Source: CBDUXP01 sp965371225 [NCBI: uncultured bacterium]
Lineage (GTDB): Bacteria; Abyssobacteria; SURF-5; CBDUXP01
Assembly (NCBI GenBank): GCA_965371225.1
Contig: CBDUXP010000085.1
Coordinates: forward strand, 1-13,746
Length of the DNA stretch: 13,746 bases
Direction of reading: 5' to 3'
The position numbers and the translations under genes were made by a program. Below are positions 1 through 7,583 of the stretch, one piece after another (within the stretch, counting starts at the first letter, position 1; each line of letters opens with the position of its first letter). A model generated the notes under the pieces. That model had not been told where the DNA came from, ran no database searches, and saw nothing but the letters and a program-made list of their open reading frames with translations.

Positions 1-250
1 CCTCGATCGCGCCGCGGCTATGCAGAATCTTGTCCGCCAGATGCGCCGGCGGCGCGTACGCCTCGGGCAAGGGTGGGGCGTCCGCAGTCGATGGCGCGGG
101 CGAGAGTTTAGCGCCGCAGCCGGCGCAGAAGGCGTCGTCGGGCGCGTTCAGGGTGCCGCACGCGGCGCAGAGGCATTCCACCCCCGCGCCACACTTGGTA
201 CAGAATCGTGCTCCCTCGCGAACGGCTGCCCCGCATGCCGAACAGTCCAT
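1..250 (-). CDS. N-terminal double zinc ribbon of a probable adenylate/guanylate cyclase (5' part only)
   Basis: Only the first 83 codons lie in the window; the gene runs off the left edge. The ATG at 250-248 opens a reading frame with four CxxC pairs: C3/C6 with C17/C20, and C28/C31 with C42/C45, which form a double zinc ribbon. A proline/alanine-rich linker follows, then HLADKILHSRGAIE at residues 70-83. From memory, this layout (two ribbons, then an 'HLAEKIL..R..LEGERK' linker) is characteristic of proteins that continue into a class III cyclase domain and often an AAA/TPR signalling module. The cyclase itself is not visible, so that part is inference. A GTG lies one codon upstream of the ATG, and a GGAG-like motif sits only a few bases before it. 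The gene is divergent from the small zinc protein to the right. A generic zinc-ribbon protein of another kind remains possible. Confidence 0.75.
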   Translation of the reverse strand, partial: MDCSACGAAVREGARFCTKCGAGVECLCAACGTLNAPDDAFCAGCGAKLSPAPSTADAPPLPEAYAPPAHLADKILHSRGAIE

Positions 251-652
251 CACTCCGCATCCCCCGCGCGGACATCTGAGACGTCCCAGCCCGTGCCAGC
301 GCAGCGTATGCCACGCTTGCGGCCTCGTCAACGGGCGGACTGTCCGCGCCCAACCCCCCAGGATGCTGAACCGCCGAGCCGCCGAGGACGCCAGGAGGGC
401 ATGAAGAGAAACAGCCGGCCTGTCGCCGTCGCTCGAGGCCGCGAGCGATATCCCAAGGATACCCTGGACATAAGGGTTGTGTTACCAATACCTTATGGAG
501 AGCGTAGTCCGAGCGACGCCGCACAGCTGACACTCCGGTTTGGCGTGCGCAGCGTCGGCGCGGTGCGCCGGCGTGCGTGATTGCGGGGGCTGGGCGGCTC
601 TGGTAGCATGCCTCTATCGAGGGTGACCGGGGGGGCGCCCCAAGGTGTGCCG
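251..652. other. Divergent intergenic region, no convincing gene
   Basis: This stretch separates the leftward cyclase-like gene from the rightward small zinc protein. Open frames here have no recognisable domain and continue antisense over the cyclase start. It holds three small dyads. The first, 270-286, is GGACATC/GACGTCC around a 3-base loop, 20 bases upstream of the leftward ATG. The second, 449-461, is TATCC-CAA-GGATA. The third, 469-497, is CATAAGG and CCTTATG separated by 15 bases. The 440-500 stretch is noticeably more AT-rich than its surroundings. These could be operators or a short RNA element; none matches a family I can name. Confidence 0.5.
581..609 (+). promoter_or_regulatory. 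Possible sigma-70-like promoter for the zinc protein/Nudix pair
   Basis: TTGCGG at 581-586 and TAGCAT at 604-609 are separated by 17 bases. The predicted transcript would start about 35-40 bases before the ATG at 653. Both hexamers are imperfect matches to TTGACA/TATAAT, so this is a tentative call from spacing and position only. Confidence 0.35.
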
Positions 653-1009
653 ATGCCGAAACGCCGTTGTGATCGCTGTGGGGCCGAACTTCGCGCGGGT
701 GCGTACTACAACGTCACGCTGGAGCTGAAGTCCGACGCGGACCCTCTGCAGTTCAAGGCCAGCGACTTGCGCCGCGACACCCAGAAGGAAATCGACGGCC
801 TCGTGGAGCAGATGCGGGACGCCGACCCCAAGGCGCTGGAGGCGGACGTGTACAAGCTCATGAAGTTCCGCGTCTGCCGCGGCTGCCAGCAGGTGTTGCT
901 GCACGACCCGCTGCAGCGAAGCGGCCTCACACCGGAACAGTGGCCGGAGTTCGACGTGGACGATTTTCTGGATTCCCTCGGTGACGCCGACGCTGCCGAC
1001 GGGGACTGA
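653..1009 (+). CDS. Small protein with a split zinc-binding site (two CxxC pairs), function unknown
   Basis: This is a soluble protein of 118 residues. CDRCGAEL at residues 6-13 gives C6/C9 and CRGCQQVLL at 75-83 gives C75/C78. The roughly 65 residues between them are acidic and helix-prone (DLRRDTQKEIDGLVEQM, then KALEADVYKLMKFRV). The two pairs probably close one four-cysteine zinc site that brackets a helical insert, followed by a conserved-looking DPL and an acidic tail. I recall proteins of this shape from planctomycete-like genomes annotated only as hypothetical. There is no signal peptide or membrane segment. ATG 653 is preferred over an in-frame codon at 581 because AAGGTG lies at 643-648 and the cysteine motif starts five residues later. 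The Nudix gene begins 12 bases after its stop, so the two are probably co-transcribed. Confidence 0.8.
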   Translation: MPKRRCDRCGAELRAGAYYNVTLELKSDADPLQFKASDLRRDTQKEIDGLVEQMRDADPKALEADVYKLMKFRVCRGCQQVLLHDPLQRSGLTPEQWPEFDVDDFLDSLGDADAADGD

Positions 1010-1021
1010 GGCCACGGCGCG

Positions 1022-1561
1022 TTGGCGTACACCACCGTACAGCGGCGCGAGATTTACGAGGGGCGCGTGTTGCATGTGGTGGTGGACGACGTGCGCGACG
1101 GCGGGGGCACTACGCACACGCGGGAACTCGTGTTGCACCCGGGCGCGGCGGCGATCGTACCCGTGCTGGCGGACGGGCGCGTTATTCTCATCAAGCAATA
1201 CCGGCACGCCACGGGCGGGGACATCTGGGAGATCCCGGCGGGCACCCTGGAACCGCCCGAATCGCCTGAGGCCTGCGCGGCGCGCGAGTTGACGGAAGAG
1301 ACGGGCTACCGGGCCGACCGGTTGACGCCGCTGGGGGAGTTTTACACCGCGCCCGGGTTCTGCTCGGAACGCATGCACCTGTTCCTGGCGACGGAATTAC
1401 GCGCGGGCGACCAACGGCTGGACCACGACGAGCGGATTACGGTGCACGCGGCGGCGCCGGACGAGGTGGCGGCCATGGTGGCCGACGGGCGCATCGCGGA
1501 TGCCAAGACGCTGGTCGGCTGGTACCGGTACCAGGCGTGGTGCGCGGCCCAGGAGGATTGA
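1022..1561 (+). CDS. Nudix hydrolase, ADP-ribose pyrophosphatase type
   Basis: This is a cytosolic protein of 179 residues, the usual size for bacterial ADP-ribose pyrophosphatases, which hydrolyse ADP-ribose to AMP and ribose-5-phosphate. A complete Nudix box spans residues 74-96: G74, E80, R88-E89-L90, E92-E93, G95-Y96, which provides the metal-binding helix. P111 lies 16 residues after G95 within YTAPGF, the spacing regarded as diagnostic of the ADP-ribose subgroup. The upstream strand has IKQYRH and WEIPAG, also typical of this subgroup. A related nucleoside-diphosphate-sugar substrate cannot be excluded. The start is TTG at 1022: no ATG or GTG lies nearer the N-terminus of the fold, and GAGG at 1008-1011, overlapping the previous stop codon, sits 10 bases before it. 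Translation is probably coupled to the upstream small zinc protein. Confidence 0.9.
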   Translation: MAYTTVQRREIYEGRVLHVVVDDVRDGGGTTHTRELVLHPGAAAIVPVLADGRVILIKQYRHATGGDIWEIPAGTLEPPESPEACAARELTEETGYRADRLTPLGEFYTAPGFCSERMHLFLATELRAGDQRLDHDERITVHAAAPDEVAAMVADGRIADAKTLVGWYRYQAWCAAQED

Positions 1562-1703
1562 ACGACTGAGACGCCGCGACGGACCGCGCGAGGCACCCCC
1601 ACCGCTGTCGTGAGAGGACTGTTGGTGGTGGCGCCGCCGTGGTGAGTTGCCGGCATGGCGGAGTGAGCGATCGACGACGAACTTCTCGTGGAGGAGGAGA
1701 GAC

Positions 1704-3734
1704 ATGGCTGACGTTGCACACACGCGCACGCTGGTCTTTGCGGGCCACCGGGGCGCGGGGAAAACCACCCTCATTGAACGCATCCTCGCGGACACGAAGC
1801 AGATCGACCGGATGGGCGACGTGGACGCGGGGACGACGCATGGCGATTACCTGGACGAGGAGAAGGCGCACAAGTTCACGGTCAGCCTGAAGCTCCTGCA
1901 CACGGAGTACGAGGACCACCGGTTCTACCTGGTGGACGTGCCGGGCTACCTGGACCTGCAGGGGGAGCTGGAAGCGGCGTTGCGCGCCGTCGACACCGTG
2001 CTCATCGTGGTGGACGCGACGGCGGGGGTCAGCGTCGGCGCCGTACGCGCCTGGCGGCGGGCCGAAGCCCAAGGGTTGCCGCGGGCCATTTTCGTGACGC
2101 GCCTGGATAAGGAGAACACGAATTTCGTCACGTGCCTCACGGACATTCAGTCCACGTTCGGCGACAAGTGTGTCCCGGTGGTGCTACCCATCGGGCGCGA
2201 GGACCAGTTGTCGGGCGTGTACAACCTGCTCGAAGGCGGCGAGGCGCCGGCCGACGTGCAAGGGGACGCCGACGCGCTCCGCGAGCAACTCATCGAACGC
2301 GCGGCGGAAGGCACCGACGCCCTGACGGAGAAGTATCTCGAGGAGGGCGAACTCTCCGCCGCCGACGTGGCCGCCGGCTTGAAGGCGGGCATCCTCAGCG
2401 GCACGGTCGTGCCCGTCCTGTGCGGTTCGGCCGTCACGGGTGCCGGCATTCGCGCCCTGCTTGATTTCGCCGCCAGCTCCCTGCCCTCGCCCGCGGACCG
2501 CGGCACCGTCGAGGCGGTCAACGGCGAGACCGGCACCGACGTCGCGCCGGATCCCAACGCCCCGTTCTCCGCCCTCGTGTTCAAGAACCTGGCCGATCCG
2601 TTCCTCGGCAACCTCACGCTGATGCGCGTGATGAGCGGCACGCTGAAAGCGGACACGGGATTCACGAACATCACGAAAGGCCAGAAGGAACGCATCGGAC
2701 ACATCCTGCTGCTACAAGGGAAGGAGCAGACACATCTGGCTACCGCGGGGCCGGGGGATGTGATCGCCGTCGCGAAGCTGAAGCATACGAGCACGGGCGA
2801 CACGCTTGGCGACGGGGAATTCGCCGCGCAATTCAAGCCGATCGCGTTCCCGCATCCGGTGGTCAAGCTGGCCATCGATCCCGTGGCGCGCGCCGATGAG
2901 GACAAGATCATGGAGGCGCTCCACAAGATTGTGGCGGAGGACCCGACACTACGCGTGGAACGCAACCGGGAAACGGGAGAGGACCTGATCCTGGGCATGG
3001 GGGACATGCACCTGAAGCTCGTCACCGAACGGCTCAAGACGCGCTACCGGGTGGATGCGACGACGCGGCGGCCGAAGATCGCGTACAAGGAAGCCATCAA
3101 GAAGACGACCTCCGCGCGCTACCGCCACAAGAAGCAGACCGGTGGCAAGGGCCAGTTCGGCGAGGTGGAACTGGAGATCAGTCCGCTCCCGTCGGATCAG
3201 CATTTCGAGTTCGTCAACGACATTCGCGGCGGGGTCATCGCCGGCGGCTTCATCCCGGCCGTGGAGAAGGGGGTGCGCGAGCGCATGGAGCGCGGCGTCG
3301 TCGCGGGGTATCCCGTGGTGAACGTGAAGTGCCGCCTCTATGACGGGATGCAGCATACGGTGGACTCCTCGGAGATGGCGTTCAAGCTGGCCGGGTCGCA
3401 TGCGTTCCGCCTCGCGTGCGAAAGCAACGCCATGTGCCTCCTGGAACCGATTGTGAACGTGGAGGTGCAGGTGCCGGATGAGTTGATGGGCGAGATCAAT
3501 GGGCTGCTCACCACGAAGCGGGGCCGGATCCAGGGCATGGACACCACCGCCTACGGACAAGTTATCCAGGCCCAGATGCCGGAAGCGGAGATGATCGGCT
3601 TCAACGCCGAACTGCGCTCCCACACCGCCGGGCGCGGCACGTACGAGATGCAGTTCTCGCACTACGAGGAGGTGCCCGGCCAGGTCGCCGAGAAGATCAT
3701 CGCGGACGCGAAAGTCAAAAAGGACGAGGACTAG
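1704..3734 (+). CDS. EF-G-like translational GTPase (EF-G-2 type)
   Basis: The 676-residue protein has the five-domain EF-G plan at close to family length. G1 is GHRGAGKT at 14-21. Switch I carries the DAGTTHGDY segment near 41-49. G3 is DVPGY at 78-82 and G4 is TRLD at 132-135. Domain IV holds TGGKGQFGEV, and domain V holds LEPIVNVEVQVPDELMGEI. These signatures fit the EF-G-2/FusA2-like subfamily rather than the main EF-G: canonical EF-G has AHIDAGKT, DTPGH and NKMD. The histidine that promotes GTP hydrolysis is replaced by Y82, as I recall for other EF-G-2 proteins, so ribosome-dependent activity may differ from EF-G. The ATG at 1704 is chosen because GGAGGAG (1691-1697) precedes it and the GTPase fold begins at once. 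The 142 bases upstream (1562-1703) show no clear promoter or terminator. Confidence 0.93.
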   Translation: MADVAHTRTLVFAGHRGAGKTTLIERILADTKQIDRMGDVDAGTTHGDYLDEEKAHKFTVSLKLLHTEYEDHRFYLVDVPGYLDLQGELEAALRAVDTVLIVVDATAGVSVGAVRAWRRAEAQGLPRAIFVTRLDKENTNFVTCLTDIQSTFGDKCVPVVLPIGREDQLSGVYNLLEGGEAPADVQGDADALREQLIERAAEGTDALTEKYLEEGELSAADVAAGLKAGILSGTVVPVLCGSAVTGAGIRALLDFAASSLPSPADRGTVEAVNGETGTDVAPDPNAPFSALVFKNLADPFLGNLTLMRVMSGTLKADTGFTNITKGQKERIGHILLLQGKEQTHLATAGPGDVIAVAKLKHTSTGDTLGDGEFAAQFKPIAFPHPVVKLAIDPVARADEDKIMEALHKIVAEDPTLRVERNRETGEDLILGMGDMHLKLVTERLKTRYRVDATTRRPKIAYKEAIKKTTSARYRHKKQTGGKGQFGEVELEISPLPSDQHFEFVNDIRGGVIAGGFIPAVEKGVRERMERGVVAGYPVVNVKCRLYDGMQHTVDSSEMAFKLAGSHAFRLACESNAMCLLEPIVNVEVQVPDELMGEINGLLTTKRGRIQGMDTTAYGQVIQAQMPEAEMIGFNAELRSHTAGRGTYEMQFSHYEEVPGQVAEKIIADAKVKKDED

Positions 3735-3769
3735 CTCCGGCGAGGCGGCCCGGCGCGGCCCGTGCGCGG

Positions 3770-3778
3770 TGCTATACT
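3770..3778 (+). promoter_or_regulatory. Extended -10 promoter element for the membrane-protein pair
   Basis: TGCTATACT contains a near-consensus TATACT hexamer (3773-3778) with the TG of an extended -10. The expected -35 position is GC-rich and does not match. Transcription would start near 3785, which makes the GTG at 3769 impossible as a start on this transcript and supports the later GTG codons at 3811 or 3844. Confidence 0.55.
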
Positions 3779-3843
3779 CGCGCCCGCAGCGGTTCTTCGC
3801 TGCGTCGCTCGTGAGCGCGCCCCCCCAGCCCGAGGCCATCCCG

Positions 3844-5670
3844 GTGTCCCGCATTCCGCCCCTGCCGTGGATCGCCTGGGCCCTAATCACCGCCTGGGGC
3901 GTGGCGCACGCGCTGGCGCCGGATGCGCCGCCGCGGGCCGCCTGGGGGTTGACCACCTGGGAGGCGTGGCCCGACTCCATGCGGTGGGCCGCCGCTGTTC
4001 TGCTGAGCGTGCTGGCCTTGCCTCCCGTCATCGCCGTGTGGGGAGCCGCCGCCGCACGGATGGGTGCGCCGGTCGCGACGCGCGATGTGCCCCGCAGCGG
4101 ACGCGCCGTACTCGCAGGGGTGTTCGCCTGGCTCTGCTGGATCGGGCGCAGCGGCAACCTCCATTACGGCGACGGCGTCGTCGTCGCCAAGATCGCGCGC
4201 GCGCACGCGTCCCTGCTGCACTACGCGGGGTATAACGACGGGCGGGCGACGGCGGAACAGGTCGTCGAGTTCGCCCTGCACCGAACGGTCTTCGATGCGG
4301 TGCAGGCGCTCGGCCGGATGACGCCCTACGACACGATCGGGCTGACCCACGCGGTGTGCGGCGGCATCCTCGTCTGGCTGCTGACCGGGATGTTCGCCAC
4401 GTGGTGGCCGGGGCGTGGCGCCCGCCAGTTGGCCGCGCTCGGGCTGTTCCTCTGCATGGGCGTCATCCAACTCTGGTTCGGCCACGTGGAGACATACACG
4501 CTCGGCAGCACGGCGTTCGTCGGGTTCCTTGCGGCCGGCAGCCGCACCTTGCAGGGCAAGGCCGGTCTCGCGCGCCCCGCGCTGTGGGCGGCGGGGGCGA
4601 TGACGTTGCACGCGGTGTTCGGCGGCCTCGTGCTCGGCCTCGCGTGGCTGTGGCACGTCCGCTATCGCGCCGCGCCGCGCCCCGTGCGCGCGCGGAACGC
4701 CGTGTGGATCGTCGCGCCGCTGGTACTGGCCGTGGTCTGCATTGTGCTGACCTATCGCAACCTCGGGTTCTCGTGGGAAATGATCGCGGGCTTCCTGGCG
4801 CGCGACGCAGGCGAACGGCCGACCTTCGTCCCCTTGTGGGAGACCACGCGCCTGATGGAGCGCTACACCATGTTCGGTGGCGCGCACCTGCTGGACATGG
4901 TGAACGAAAGCCTGCTCACGGCGCCGTACGCGGCGGTCGCCATTGCCGGCGTGGTACTGGCGCGCGGGGTGCGCCCGTTCCGCGACGGGCCGCTGCCCGG
5001 CTTACTGGTTGCCGGGACGCTCCTGTACCTGGGCGTCATTCTGGTCTTCAATCCGAACCTGGGCGGGCGGAAGGATTGGGACCTCTTCGCGCCGCCGGCC
5101 ATTGGGTACGGGCTGCTGGCCATCCTGCTGCTGTTTCGGACGCTGCCCGACGCGCGTGTGCGCGGCGGCATCATCGCCGCGTGCACGCTGGCCGGCCTGG
5201 CGCACACCGTGCCGTGGCTCGTGCAGAACGCGCGCATCGATCTGCCCCGGTACATCGGGCATCAGTTCTCGGGCGAACTCGCGGCGGCACAAGGACAGAC
5301 GGGCACCGCGCTCCTCGAATACCGGCAGGCGCTGGCGATCTTGCCCACGCCGGAGCTGGCCACCACGTGCGCGGACCTGGCCCGGAAACGCGGCGACCTG
5401 CCCGGCGCGCTGCGCTACTACGCGCAGGCGATCCGCTGGGAGAATCGCAGTGAGCTGGCGCTGTTTGGCGGGTGGGAACACGCGCTGATCGCCAGCGCGG
5501 AGATTCACGAGACGCTCGGCGACGATGCCGCGGCGCGCACGGCATTCGAAGAGGCCATCGCGCTCGCCGCGCGACGACACAGCGCGTTTCCGGAGCGGGC
5601 GGTGGCGGAGGCCGGGCTCGCGCGCATCAAGCAGCGCGCGCCAGCCCACCCACCCGACAGGGCCCCGTGA
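3844..5670 (+). CDS. Polytopic membrane protein, GT-C-like, with C-terminal TPR-like repeats
   Basis: The protein has 608 residues with about eleven hydrophobic segments in the first three quarters. A soluble alanine-rich helical tail follows, starting near FSGELAAAQGQTGTALLEY, which repeats in a TPR-like way (TGTALLEYRQALAI, LPGALRYYAQAI, DAAARTAFEEAI). Conserved-looking polar motifs sit in loops: GNLHYGDG after the third segment, FGHVETY between the fifth and sixth, and GGRKDWDLFAPP before the last two. I associate such motifs with GT-C-fold membrane glycosyltransferases that use a lipid-linked sugar, but no substrate can be assigned. The start is GTG 3844, with GAGG at 3832-3835 eight bases before it; GTG 3811 is the alternative and would add 11 residues. 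Its stop codon overlaps the start of the next gene in GTGA, so the two proteins are probably made together. Confidence 0.75.
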   Translation: MSRIPPLPWIAWALITAWGVAHALAPDAPPRAAWGLTTWEAWPDSMRWAAAVLLSVLALPPVIAVWGAAAARMGAPVATRDVPRSGRAVLAGVFAWLCWIGRSGNLHYGDGVVVAKIARAHASLLHYAGYNDGRATAEQVVEFALHRTVFDAVQALGRMTPYDTIGLTHAVCGGILVWLLTGMFATWWPGRGARQLAALGLFLCMGVIQLWFGHVETYTLGSTAFVGFLAAGSRTLQGKAGLARPALWAAGAMTLHAVFGGLVLGLAWLWHVRYRAAPRPVRARNAVWIVAPLVLAVVCIVLTYRNLGFSWEMIAGFLARDAGERPTFVPLWETTRLMERYTMFGGAHLLDMVNESLLTAPYAAVAIAGVVLARGVRPFRDGPLPGLLVAGTLLYLGVILVFNPNLGGRKDWDLFAPPAIGYGLLAILLLFRTLPDARVRGGIIAACTLAGLAHTVPWLVQNARIDLPRYIGHQFSGELAAAQGQTGTALLEYRQALAILPTPELATTCADLARKRGDLPGALRYYAQAIRWENRSELALFGGWEHALIASAEIHETLGDDAAARTAFEEAIALAARRHSAFPERAVAEAGLARIKQRAPAHPPDRAP

Positions 5671-7583
5671 CCGAGCAGTCCGTCCATCGCGTGCGCGCGG
5701 GCCGTGCGTTGCTCCTGCTGGGCCTGCTCGTCTACTTCTTCGCGCTGCGGCGCTACAGCGGCATGGACCTGGGCACGGAGTGGGTGGACGCCGATTCCGG
5801 GCAGCGCTCCGCAAACGCGGTGCGCGTCTTGAACGGGGAGTTGCCCTATCGCGACTTCTGGGCGGCGTACACCCCCCTGCCCTATTTTCTCAACGCCGGA
5901 TTGTTTCGGGTGTTCGGCGTGCAGCTCTCGTCATTCCGCCTGGGCCTGGCGTTGGTGGGTGCGTGCAGCGCGTTCCTCGTCTACGTCATCACGCGCCGCG
6001 TAGCGTCGCGCACGGCGGCGTCGGTGGCGTGCGCCCTCTGTGCATCGTGGAGCGTACCGAGCCTTAACGTGAATTACGGCACGTGGTATTGCGTTCCGTT
6101 TGCGCTCGGCACTATGTGGGCCGTCGTGCGCGCCACGCAGACCCCGCGCCCGTGGCCGTGGCTGCTCGCCGGTCTCTTCGCCGGAGTCGTGCTGAGTGTG
6201 AAGGTGACCTACGGCACGTACGTCATCACCGCCGCGGGCATTGCCGCCATCGCGCAGGGAGGCGGCAGCCGCGGGTTCCGGCGGCAGGCGGCGACCGCGT
6301 TGCTCGCGTTGGCCGGTGCGGGCAGCCTCACGCTCATCGCGCTCCACAACCGGCCCACCCTCGCCTCGCTCCTGCACTTCGGCCTCCCGCTGGCGTTGTG
6401 CGCCGCCTGGGCGTGGCAGACGACGCGCGCCGGCGCCGAGGGCCGCGGCCCGTGGCCGGCCCTGTGGCTTCTGGCAGGCGGGGTTGCCGCGGCGTTTCTC
6501 CCGTGGGTGCTGTACTTCGGCGTGCGCTGGGATGCCGGCGCGTTCCTGCGCCACGCGTTCATCGGCTACGCGAACATGGGCGCGTCGGTCGCGCTGCCGC
6601 CCGCGAGCCCGAGCGGGCGGGGCCTGCTGCTGGCGCTGGGCGTGGGCGCCGGGCTGGTGGCGCACGCGCGGCTGCCATCGGCCGCACCCCACACCCGTGC
6701 AGGCATCGTCGGACTGACGCTCCTCTTCTGTCTCCTCGGCCTGGCAGTGCCGGTGCAGTCGTCCCCCGACGGTGCACGGTGGCTTTACACCCTGGTGCAC
6801 AGTTGGGTGCACGTGCGCAGTTTCCTTCCCCTGCTCGCCATCTGGTGCGCGCTGGTGGTGCTCTGGCGCGGGCGGGGAAGCGCCACGGCGGACCAGCCCT
6901 TCTTCGCGATTACGGTGTTCGCGACCGCCGTCTTCTTAACCTACTACCCGTACTCCGATGTCAACCACTTCCAGTGGGCCTGGCCGGTGCAAACGATCCT
7001 CGTCTGCGCGCTCGTGGATCGGTACGTCGCACGCGACGGCCGGTGGGCCCGCGCCTGGTGGCTGCTGCCGGCGGGGTTCGCCGCGGTGCAGTGGTTCGAG
7101 CTGGCGACGCACTTCGTACGCCCCGATCCGGCGAGTGGCGCGTGGCAGGCGCGCACGTTCCACTACGCCGCGCAACCCCGCGGCGACGTGTTGGTTCCCG
7201 CAGCGAACGCGGCGCGCGTGGACGCGGCGGTCGCATTCATTCGGGACTTCACCGCGCCCGGCACGCCGGTGCTCGAACTCTACGGCCACCATTTGGGATT
7301 CCTGGCCGACCGGCCGAATCCGACCTACTACGACTACTTCTGGCCGGGCTTTCTGGATGAGGCGGCGCAGCGCGATACCATCGCGGCGCTGGAGGCGCGG
7401 CCCCCCGCGTTGGTGATTGGCCATCGGCGGGATGACGCGGACGAGCCGCTCGCGCGATTCACGGAATACTTCCCGCTGCTCGGCGACTACCTGGCGGTGC
7501 GATACGAGCCGGTGCAGCGTATCGGGCCGTACGTGTTTTACGCAGCGCGGTGGCCGATGCCCGCGCGGCCCGCAGAACCCTAA
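5667..7583 (+). CDS. GT-C family glycosyltransferase, PMT/ArnT-like
   Basis: This 638-residue protein has about twelve to thirteen membrane segments. After the first segment comes a non-cytoplasmic loop rich in acidic residues (DLGTEWVDADSG, residues 34-45). Next is ELPYRDFWAAYTPLPYF at 58-74. The 'LPYRDF...TPL' signature is typical of PMT_2-type GT-C enzymes, which move a sugar from a polyprenyl phosphate donor onto a lipid, glycan or protein on the outer face of the membrane. The C-terminal 120 residues form a soluble domain with VLELYGHHLGFLADR and NPTYYDYFWPGF. The start is the GTG at 5667, chosen because it lies four bases inside the preceding gene (GTGA), just before the first hydrophobic stretch. 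The acceptor is unknown. The stop TAA (7581-7583) overlaps the stop of the convergent phosphoesterase gene. Confidence 0.85.
   Translation: MTEQSVHRVRAGRALLLLGLLVYFFALRRYSGMDLGTEWVDADSGQRSANAVRVLNGELPYRDFWAAYTPLPYFLNAGLFRVFGVQLSSFRLGLALVGACSAFLVYVITRRVASRTAASVACALCASWSVPSLNVNYGTWYCVPFALGTMWAVVRATQTPRPWPWLLAGLFAGVVLSVKVTYGTYVITAAGIAAIAQGGGSRGFRRQAATALLALAGAGSLTLIALHNRPTLASLLHFGLPLALCAAWAWQTTRAGAEGRGPWPALWLLAGGVAAAFLPWVLYFGVRWDAGAFLRHAFIGYANMGASVALPPASPSGRGLLLALGVGAGLVAHARLPSAAPHTRAGIVGLTLLFCLLGLAVPVQSSPDGARWLYTLVHSWVHVRSFLPLLAIWCALVVLWRGRGSATADQPFFAITVFATAVFLTYYPYSDVNHFQWAWPVQTILVCALVDRYVARDGRWARAWWLLPAGFAAVQWFELATHFVRPDPASGAWQARTFHYAAQPRGDVLVPAANAARVDAAVAFIRDFTAPGTPVLELYGHHLGFLADRPNPTYYDYFWPGFLDEAAQRDTIAALEARPPALVIGHRRDDADEPLARFTEYFPLLGDYLAVRYEPVQRIGPYVFYAARWPMPARPAEP

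Noticed and set aside
20-580. Rightward open frames over the cyclase start and spacer
   Set aside because: They are antisense to the clear double zinc ribbon and have low-complexity, arginine-rich translations.
1647-1703. Upstream ATG for the EF-G-like gene
   Set aside because: The extra 19 residues match nothing in the family, while ATG 1704 has a strong GGAGGAG site and the usual EF-G N-terminus.
2949-4157. Long leftward open frame opposite EF-G and the next gene
   Set aside because: Spans two real genes and their junction on the other strand; composition is that of a shadow frame.
5472-5666. Long in-frame extension of the GT-C gene into the preceding gene
   Set aside because: It lies entirely over the TPR-like tail of the upstream protein in another frame; the GTGA overlap gives a natural start.
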